Origin: Pseudomonas sp. R37(2017) | Lineage (GTDB): Bacteria; Pseudomonadota; Gammaproteobacteria; Pseudomonadales; Pseudomonadaceae | Assembly (NCBI RefSeq): GCF_002113375.1 | Contig: NZ_NEHO01000003.1 | Span: forward strand, 310,001-374,000 | Length of the DNA: 64,000 nucleotides | Reading direction: 5' to 3' | Shown: in pieces, positions 57,724-64,000 of the stretch | Layout: every line of letters begins with the position of its first letter | Numbering within the stretch: position 1 is the first letter of the stretch | Made by a program: the position numbers and the translations under genes | The notes under the pieces: generated by a model | The model's input: only the letters and a program-made list of their open reading frames with translations | Databases searched by the model: none | What the model was told of the DNA's origin: nothing

Positions 57724-58371
57724 ATGCAAGACACATTGAGAATCACCGAAGTTTTCTACTCGTTGCAGGGTGAAACTCGGACTGCCGGCCTGCCCACCGT
57801 TTTTGTGCGCCTGACCGGTTGCCCGTTGCGTTGCCAATACTGCGACAGCGCCTACGCGTTCACAGGCGGCACCATTCGCACGCTCGACGACATCCTCGAG
57901 CAGGTCGCCGGTTACCGCCCGCGTTATGTCTGTGTCACGGGCGGCGAGCCCCTGGCACAACCCAACGCCATTCCCTTGCTCAAGCGCTTGTGTGATGCCG
58001 GTTACGAAGTGTCGCTGGAAACCAGCGGCTCTATCGATATCTCGGCAGTCGATTCCCGGGTCAGTCGCGTTGTCGACCTGAAAACCCCGGGTTCGAAGGA
58101 AGCGCACCGCAATCGTTACGAAAACATTGAGCTGCTGACGCCCAACGATCAGGTGAAGTTTGTCATCTGCTCTCGGGAGGACTATGACTGGTCGGTTTCC
58201 AAGCTGATCCAGTACGGTCTGGACCAGCGCGCGGGTGAAGTCCTGTTCTCGCCAAGTCACCATGATCTCAATGCCCGGGATCTGGCGGATTGGGTGGTGG
58301 CGGACAATCTGCCAGTGCGTTTGCAATTGCAGCTGCACAAATATCTTTGGAATGACGAGCCGGGGCGCTGA
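57724..58371 (+). CDS. queE: 7-carboxy-7-deazaguanine synthase
   Basis: Radical-SAM enzyme of queuosine synthesis (CPH4 to CDG). The 215-aa product has [20 protein letters not shown] and the iron-sulfur motif CPLRCQYC (CX3CX2C), plus the SAM-binding [12 protein letters not shown] chose the ATG at 57724 (MQDTLRIT), the usual family start; a GTG at 57715 would add three residues. No riboswitch-like structure was recognised upstream. queC follows 1 nt after the stop. Confidence 0.95.
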   Translation: MQDTLRITEVFYSLQGETRTAGLPTVFVRLTGCPLRCQYCDSAYAFTGGTIRTLDDILEQVAGYRPRYVCVTGGEPLAQPNAIPLLKRLCDAGYEVSLETSGSIDISAVDSRVSRVVDLKTPGSKEAHRNRYENIELLTPNDQVKFVICSREDYDWSVSKLIQYGLDQRAGEVLFSPSHHDLNARDLADWVVADNLPVRLQLQLHKYLWNDEPGR

Positions 58372-58372
58372 A

Positions 58373-59065
58373 ATGGCTGAACAACTGAACACTGCTGAAA
58401 AACGTGCGGTCATCCTGCTGTCTGGTGGCCTGGACTCGGCGACCGTAGTGGCGATGGCTCGTGCCGAGGGCTATAGCTGCTACACCATGAGCTTCGACTA
58501 TGGGCAGCGTTCTCATGCCGAGTTGTATGCCGCCGAGCGCGTCGCCCGCGACCTGGGCGTGGTCGAGCACAAGGTGATCGGTCTCAATCTGAATGGCATG
58601 GGCGGCTCGGCACTGACCGACAGCAGCATCGATATTCCGGAAGAGTTGGGTGAGGGCATTCCGGTGACTTACGTGCCTGCGCGTAACACGGTGTTCCTGT
58701 CCCTGGCCCTGGGCTGGGCAGAAGTACTGGGTGCACGCGACATCTTCATCGGCGTCAATGCGGTGGATTACTCCGGTTACCCGGACTGCCGCCCGGAGTT
58801 CATCGAGTCGTTCGAGCGGATGGCCAACCTGGCAACCAAAGCCGGCGTGGAAGGCAATGGCTTTCGCATTCAGGCGCCGCTGCAAAACCTCAGCAAGGCC
58901 CAGATCGTCCAGGCCGGCGTGAAGCTTGGCGTGAACTACGGGCTGACCGTTTCCTGCTATCAGGCAGACGATGATGGCCGTGCTTGCGGCAAATGCGACA
59001 GCTGCCGACTGCGCGCAGAAGGCTTTGCCGCGGCCGGAATCAGCGATCCAACGCCTTATTTTTGA
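58373..59065 (+). CDS. queC: 7-cyano-7-deazaguanine synthase
   Basis: Converts CDG to preQ0 with ATP and ammonia. The 230-aa product has the PP-loop [15 protein letters not shown], the substrate region [18 protein letters not shown] and the C-terminal zinc site CYQ-X8-CGKCDSC. It is coupled with queE. The gene is followed by the tRNA-Lys promoter and tRNA, and no queD/queF is seen here. Confidence 0.96.
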   Translation: MAEQLNTAEKRAVILLSGGLDSATVVAMARAEGYSCYTMSFDYGQRSHAELYAAERVARDLGVVEHKVIGLNLNGMGGSALTDSSIDIPEELGEGIPVTYVPARNTVFLSLALGWAEVLGARDIFIGVNAVDYSGYPDCRPEFIESFERMANLATKAGVEGNGFRIQAPLQNLSKAQIVQAGVKLGVNYGLTVSCYQADDDGRACGKCDSCRLRAEGFAAAGISDPTPYF

Positions 59066-59083
59066 TTTTTTTCAAAATAGGTG

Positions 59084-59111
59084 TTGAATAGTCCTTAAAA
59101 ATCAGTATTAT
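59084..59111 (+). promoter_or_regulatory. Sigma70 promoter of tRNA-Lys
   Basis: The -35 TTGAAT (59084-59089), 16-nt spacer and -10 TATTAT (59106-59111) lie 17 nt upstream of the mature tRNA end. Confidence 0.7.
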
Positions 59112-59128
59112 ACGCGCCACCACACAGC

Positions 59129-59204
59129 GGGTCGTTAGCTCAGTTGGTAGAGCAGTTGGCTTTTAACCAATTGGTCGCAGGTTCGAATCCTGCACGACCC
59201 ACCA
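59129..59204 (+). tRNA. tRNA-Lys, anticodon UUU
   Basis: A 76-nt cloverleaf from GGGTCGTTAGCTCAGTTGG to ACGACCC-ACCA, including the encoded CCA. The anticodon loop CTTTTAA has TTT at 59162-59164. Acceptor stem GGGTCGT pairs with ACGACCC; the T arm is GCAGGTTCGAATCCTGC. Confidence 0.98.
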
Positions 59205-59221
59205 TATTTGGCGGTTTAGAA

Positions 59222-59270
59222 AATCCGGAAGGCCCACGCAAGTGAGGATTTCCGGGTTTTTTTTTTGCCT
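59222..59270 (+). terminator. Terminator after tRNA-Lys
   Basis: The 9-bp stem AATCCGGAA/TTCCGGGTT (one G-T pair) is followed by a run of ten Ts. Together with the region to 59475 it makes the gap before nadA, where I see no gene. Confidence 0.8.
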
Positions 59271-59475
59271 GCGATTCAGGTCCGCCTCGCTTCGGGCTGC
59301 TGCTCAAGGCGCAGGTCAGAATCATCTTTTGCATCTGCCGGATATTCTGTAGCCTTGCGCATCTTCAATGCTGTCCGTGCCTGATGAATACTCACTTTCC
59401 CGGCGGTACCCTGATGGGGTCGGAGCCGGGTGTATACTCGACTTTCGCGCGAATGCGCCTGCAGGTCTTGCGAAC

Positions 59476-60534
59476 ATGACGCAAATTTCCGAACGCCTTC
59501 TGGTTCAAGCCCACCTCGACGCCAAACAGCCCAAGCCGCTGACCGCCGAAGAAGAGGCTTATTACCGTGCCGCCATCGCTGCCGAGCTCAAGGCTCAGGA
59601 CGCGGTTCTGGTGGCCCACTTCTATTGTGACCCTGTCATTCAGGCGCTGGCCGAAGAAACGGGTGGCTGTGTCTCCGATTCGCTGGAAATGGCCCGTTTC
59701 GGCAACGCCCATCCGGCCAAGACCGTGGTTGTCGCCGGCGTCAAGTTCATGGGTGAGACTGCCAAGATTCTCAACCCGGAAAAACGCGTGCTGATGCCGA
59801 CACTCGAAGCGACCTGTTCGCTCGACCTGGGTTGCCCGGTGGACGAGTTTTCCGCTTTCTGCGATCAACACCCGGAGCGCACGGTGGTGGTGTACGCCAA
59901 CACCTCCGCTGCGGTAAAAGCCCGAGCGGATTGGGTCGTGACGTCAAGCTGTGCACTGGAAATCGTCGAAAGCCTTATGGACAACGGCGAGACCATCATC
60001 TGGGGGCCGGACAAGCACCTGGGGACCTACATCCAGCGCCAGACCGGTGCCGATATGCTGCTGTGGGACGGTGCCTGCATCGTTCACGAAGAGTTCAAGT
60101 CCAAGCAGCTTGAGGACATGAAGGCGCTCTACCCGGATGCGGCGATTCTGGTACACCCTGAGTCGCCGACATCGGTGATCGAACTGGCCGATGCCGTCGG
60201 CTCTACCAGTCAGTTGATTGCGGCGGCACAGAGCCTGCCGAACAAGACGCTGATTGTGGCGACCGACCGTGGCATCTTCTACAAGATGCAGCAGCTGTGC
60301 CCGGACAAGGTCTTTATCGAGGCTCCGACGGCGGGTAACGGCGCGGCGTGCCGCAGCTGTGCACATTGCCCGTGGATGGCCATGAACACCCTTGAGCGCA
60401 CGCTCAAGGCGTTGAAGGAAGGTGCGAACGAGATCCTTGTCGATCCGGCGCTGATTCCCCAGGCGATTCGCCCGCTCAAGCGCATGCTTGATTTCACTGC
60501 GGCAGCCCGGTTGAAGCTGGCCGGTAACGCCTGA
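59476..60534 (+). CDS. nadA: Quinolinate synthase NadA
   Basis: A [4Fe-4S] enzyme joining iminoaspartate and DHAP to make quinolinate for NAD. The 352-aa product has [19 protein letters not shown] near the front. Cluster-ligand candidate cysteines lie in [24 protein letters not shown] and [14 protein letters not shown] chose the ATG at 59476 (MTQISERLL), matching the family length; longer upstream frames lack a ribosome site. It is a single gene, and a REPIN follows. Confidence 0.96.
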   Translation: MTQISERLLVQAHLDAKQPKPLTAEEEAYYRAAIAAELKAQDAVLVAHFYCDPVIQALAEETGGCVSDSLEMARFGNAHPAKTVVVAGVKFMGETAKILNPEKRVLMPTLEATCSLDLGCPVDEFSAFCDQHPERTVVVYANTSAAVKARADWVVTSSCALEIVESLMDNGETIIWGPDKHLGTYIQRQTGADMLLWDGACIVHEEFKSKQLEDMKALYPDAAILVHPESPTSVIELADAVGSTSQLIAAAQSLPNKTLIVATDRGIFYKMQQLCPDKVFIEAPTAGNGAACRSCAHCPWMAMNTLERTLKALKEGANEILVDPALIPQAIRPLKRMLDFTAAARLKLAGNA

Positions 60535-60558
60535 GGTCTGTCAGGTAAGTCGTAAAAA

Positions 60559-60650
60559 CTGTGGGAGCGAGCCTGCTCGCGAAGACGGAGTTCCAGTCGA
60601 CATCAATGTCAGCTGAAATACCGCCTTCGCGAGCAGGCTCGCTCCCACAG
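60559..60650. repeat. REPIN between nadA and the RDD gene
   Basis: CTGTGGGAGCGAGCCTGCTC and its reverse complement flank about 36 nt, each extended by GCGAAG/CTTCGC. It ends 19 nt before the RDD stop. Confidence 0.92.
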
Positions 60651-60669
60651 TGGTTTCTGTGTAGGGAAA

Positions 60670-61158
60670 TTATTTGGTCTTCTTCGGGATCCGCACCAGT
60701 TCGGTATTGGAGTAGATGTCATGCCAACTGCGCTTTTGCTTGTCGAACAGCGACCAGATGAATCCCAGGCCGACGCACAGCAACGAGGCGATCGAGACCA
60801 CAAAGCGCAACAGCGCCTGCCACAGGCTGATGGACGAACCATCGGCATTCTGAACGCGGATGCACCAGACCTGCATGCCCAGGGTCTGACCGGACCAGGT
60901 CCAGAACTTGGCGAAGAAGCCGAACAGTACGAACAGCAGCACGGTGGAGAGCAGGGGGTCGCCGTCCAGCGCGCCGGCTTCGGTCAGGGTGCGCATCCGT
61001 TCTTCGCCGATGATCGCCATCTGGATCATCTTGTAAATGCCGCTGGTGACGATCAGCAGGGCGGTGCACAGCAGAAAATCATAGAACATCGCTGCCAGGC
61101 GACGCCCCAGGCCAGCGGCAGGAAAGTCGCCCTGGGGGGTAAGCAGGTGTTTCGACAT
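60670..61158 (-). CDS. RDD-family membrane protein
   Basis: A 162-aa inner-membrane protein. RDD signatures are GLGRRLAAMFYDFLLCTALLIV at the first TM and WSGQTLGMQVWCIRVQ and WQALLRFVVSIASLLCVGLGFIWSLFDKQKRSWHDIYS at the later helices. There are about four TM helices. It is a shorter relative of the RDD gene at 21949. The function is unknown; ion or solute transport has been suggested for some. No coupling to neighbours. Confidence 0.9.
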   Translation of the reverse strand: MSKHLLTPQGDFPAAGLGRRLAAMFYDFLLCTALLIVTSGIYKMIQMAIIGEERMRTLTEAGALDGDPLLSTVLLFVLFGFFAKFWTWSGQTLGMQVWCIRVQNADGSSISLWQALLRFVVSIASLLCVGLGFIWSLFDKQKRSWHDIYSNTELVRIPKKTK

Positions 61159-61205
61159 GGCAGGCTCTCGGCGAAAAAAGAAGCCATTTTACGGATTTAC
61201 GCGCA

Positions 61206-61243
61206 CAAAAAAGCCCCTGATGTCAGCATCAGGGGCTTTTTCG
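61206..61243 (-). terminator. Terminator of the cold-shock gene
   Basis: The stem AAAGCCCCTGATG/CATCAGGGGCTTT with a four-base loop is flanked by T and A runs, just past the cold-shock gene stop. Confidence 0.92.
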
Positions 61244-61253
61244 TTACAGAAGA

Positions 61254-61466
61254 TTAGCCTTCTGCTTGTACTTCGTCAGCCTGCATGCCTTTCTGGCCCT
61301 GCACAGCGATGAAGGTCACTTTCTGGCCTTCTTTCAGGCTCTTGAAACCGTTGCCCTGGATAGCGCGGAAATGCACGAACAGATCCGGACCGCTTTCAGG
61401 AGTGATAAAACCAAAACCTTTCTCGTCGTTAAACCACTTGACGGTACCGCTCTGACGTTGGGACAT
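61254..61466 (-). CDS. Cold-shock protein, CspA family
   Basis: A 70-aa single CSD protein ([24 protein letters not shown]2 DLFVHFRAI, then EGQKVTF and [10 protein letters not shown]) that binds RNA/ssDNA. In P. fluorescens-type strains this resembles CapA/CapB. GGAAAT and AGGAAATAAG precede the ATG. A long AT-rich leader lies upstream, as is usual for cold-shock mRNAs. Confidence 0.94.
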
Positions 61467-61869
61467 TTCTTATTTCCTTTGACGCAAAAAATTAATGACA
61501 GCCTCCTTCTCATGAAAGAGTACTGGGGCTGGTTGCAGGAGAGTAAGAAGACGTCGAACGGGATGTAGCTAACTTGTAGGCTACTGCCCAGGTCACGATT
61601 CCAAGCGACCCATGCAAACACAGTGAACAAACTCTACGCCAACTACGGGAGAAAAAACAAGCCCCGTGAAGGCCCCGTATTTCCTCAGGTTGATGGCAAA
61701 GTCAGTCCACTAGCGGGGCCTTATACGTGAACGCTGTTCAAATGTTTTCGATCGTTATAAGCAAAGTTCATAATCGAAGCTTAGAGCCAAACAATGCACT
61801 CTTTTATGGCGGTTGCGTTACACATTAGTGCACAGTTAACGCAACCGCGTTACTTATAGGAACATTCAA
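61467..61869. other. Gap between the cold-shock gene and gcvT, with a hairpin
   Basis: 403 nt with no gene I can support. It probably holds the cold-shock promoter and long leader. A 9-bp inverted repeat, AAGGCCCCG (61669-61677) and CGGGGCCTT (61714-61722), encloses 36 nt, with another CCCCG copy at 61662. On the leftward strand it could end gcvT transcripts or belong to an RNA. Confidence 0.6.
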
Positions 61870-62994
61870 TCAGCCGCGATAGTAGCGTTGTGGAACGAAT
61901 GGCATTTTGCTTACAAGCAAAGGCACCTTTTTCCCACGTACGATCGCCCAGACGGGTGTGTCCAGTGCGATGTAAGCGCTGTCGACATAACCCATGGCCA
62001 GCGGCCCGCCCAGGGTCGGCCCGAAACCGCCGCTGCAGACGCTTCCGATGATGTCGCCGGCTTCATTGACGATCTCGGCACCTTCGCGCACCGGTGTGCG
62101 TTCCTGCGGTAACAGGCCGACGCGCTTGCGGCTGACACCTGCCTGTTGCTGGGCAAATACCGTTTCGGCACCAGGGAAACCGCCGGCCCGTGCGCCATCG
62201 GCGCGACGTGGCTTGGAGATGGCCCACAGCAGGCTTGCTTCGATCGGGCTGGTCTCGGTGTTCATGTCATGGCCATACAGGCACAGACCCGCTTCCAGGC
62301 GCAGGGAATCGCGGGCGCCAAGGCCGATGGCAGCCACTTCCGGTTCGGCCAGCAGGGCGCGAGCCAGGTCTTCGGCATTGGCGGCCGGCACGGAGATTTC
62401 GAACCCGTCTTCACCGGTGTACCCCGAACGGCTGACGAAACAGTCCACGCCCAGCAGTTTTACTCGAGCAAACTGCATGAAGGTCATCTTCGCAACTGTA
62501 GGTGCCAGACGCGCCAGTACAGTGACCGCCGCCGGGCCTTGCAGGGCGAGCAGGGCGCGCTCCTCGAACAGCGGTTCGATGCTGCACTGATCGCCGATGT
62601 GCTGGCGCAGGTGCGCCAGGTCCTGATCCTTGCACGCGGCGTTGACCACCAGGAACAGTTCGTCGTTACCCAGGTTGGCGACCATCAGGTCATCGAGGAT
62701 GCCGCCCGTCGCATTGGTGAACATCGCGTAACGCTGCATGCCCACCGGCAGGTCGATGATGTCCACCGGCACCAGGGTTTCCAGGGCCTTGGCGGCATTG
62801 GCGCCGTTCAGGCGGATCTGGCCCATGTGCGAGACATCGAACAGCCCGGCCTGGTCGCGGGTGTGCTGGTGTTCTTTCATCACGCCCAACGGGTACTGCA
62901 CCGGCATGTCATAGCCGGCGAACGGTACCATGCGCGCGCCGAGTTCGATGTGAAGTGCGTGCAACGGGGTTTTCAACAGTTGTTCGGTGGACAT
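61870..62994 (-). CDS. gcvT: Aminomethyltransferase (glycine cleavage T protein)
   Basis: The T protein of the glycine cleavage system: moves the methylene to THF and releases ammonia. The 374-aa product has LGARMVPFAGYDMPVQYPLG and the DVSHMGQIRL folate region, YTGEDGFEISVPA and LGARDSLRLEAGLCLYGHDM. AGGAG 8-9 nt before the ATG at 62994. It follows sdaA by 36 nt on the same strand, matching my recollection of the gcvH2-gcvP2-glyA2-sdaA-gcvT2 cluster, so it is probably GcvT2. Confidence 0.96.
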   Translation of the reverse strand: MSTEQLLKTPLHALHIELGARMVPFAGYDMPVQYPLGVMKEHQHTRDQAGLFDVSHMGQIRLNGANAAKALETLVPVDIIDLPVGMQRYAMFTNATGGILDDLMVANLGNDELFLVVNAACKDQDLAHLRQHIGDQCSIEPLFEERALLALQGPAAVTVLARLAPTVAKMTFMQFARVKLLGVDCFVSRSGYTGEDGFEISVPAANAEDLARALLAEPEVAAIGLGARDSLRLEAGLCLYGHDMNTETSPIEASLLWAISKPRRADGARAGGFPGAETVFAQQQAGVSRKRVGLLPQERTPVREGAEIVNEAGDIIGSVCSGGFGPTLGGPLAMGYVDSAYIALDTPVWAIVRGKKVPLLVSKMPFVPQRYYRG

Positions 62995-63030
62995 ATTCAG
63001 CTCCTGAAGAAGAGTGCAGGTGAGCGCACA

Positions 63031-64000
<970 letters not shown>

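Noticed and set aside
59140..59334. Leftward frame containing GRAGFEPATNWLKANCS
   Set aside because: This is the well-known false protein made by reading the complement of a tRNA gene.

Overview
The window is 64 kb of ordinary chromosome from a Pseudomonas, almost certainly of the P. fluorescens group. The evidence is GC-rich coding sequence, a classic MvaT protein, an OprE-like OprD-family porin, the tol-pal/ruvABC/aspS block, and many copies of the short palindromic REP/REPIN repeat with core GGGAGCGAGCCTGCTCGCG. I see no prophage, IS element, integron, CRISPR array, plasmid gene or recognisable defence system.

Layout. (1) 1-4.3 kb: an alpha-ketoglutarate/dicarboxylate MFS transporter (cut by the window edge) and a DctB/DctD-type (MifS/MifR-like) sigma54 two-component system; a clear sigma54 promoter and an activator-type palindrome lie in front of the transporter. 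(2) 4.8-12.9 kb: a small zinc-knuckle protein, class I fumarase, a six-TM diguanylate cyclase, a ferredoxin-type reductase, an enoyl-CoA hydratase, pyruvate kinase, a small lipoprotein and a PilZ protein. (3) 12.9-22.7 kb: a leftward membrane/AAA+ gene set (RDD, SpoIIM-like, DUF4129, DUF4350, MoxR, DUF58) whose start and stop codons overlap, split by an opposite-strand PAS-GGDEF-EAL gene. (4) 22.9-30.5 kb: sbcB, mvaT, purU, an unlisted 58-aa gene, a PctA/B-like amino-acid chemoreceptor, a HerA/DUF853 ATPase and dciA. (5) 30.8-41.9 kb: secA, argJ, a GST, a MutT-ThiE fusion, a cobalamin adenosyltransferase coupled to a histidine kinase, panE, yajQ and mscS. (6) 42-46.8 kb: OprE-like porin, HIT protein, slyX, a membrane/cold-shock-domain fusion, an RHH protein and an FmdB zinc ribbon. 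(7) 46.9-60.5 kb: aspS, yebC, ruvCAB, ybgC-tolQRAB-pal-cpoB, queE-queC, tRNA-Lys(UUU) and nadA. (8) 60.6-64 kb: an RDD protein, a cold-shock protein, gcvT and the 3' part of sdaA.

How it works together. Most of the window is housekeeping: outer-membrane constriction (Tol-Pal), Holliday-junction processing (Ruv), Sec export, queuosine, NAD and arginine synthesis, and glycine/serine catabolism. The less understood parts are the MoxR/DUF58/SpoIIM membrane operon and the number of c-di-GMP-related genes (a diguanylate cyclase, a PilZ protein, a GGDEF-EAL enzyme and YajQ). The strongest lead is the GGDEF-EAL gene placed inside the MoxR operon. REPIN repeats sit at many gene 3' ends and explain several of the hairpins.
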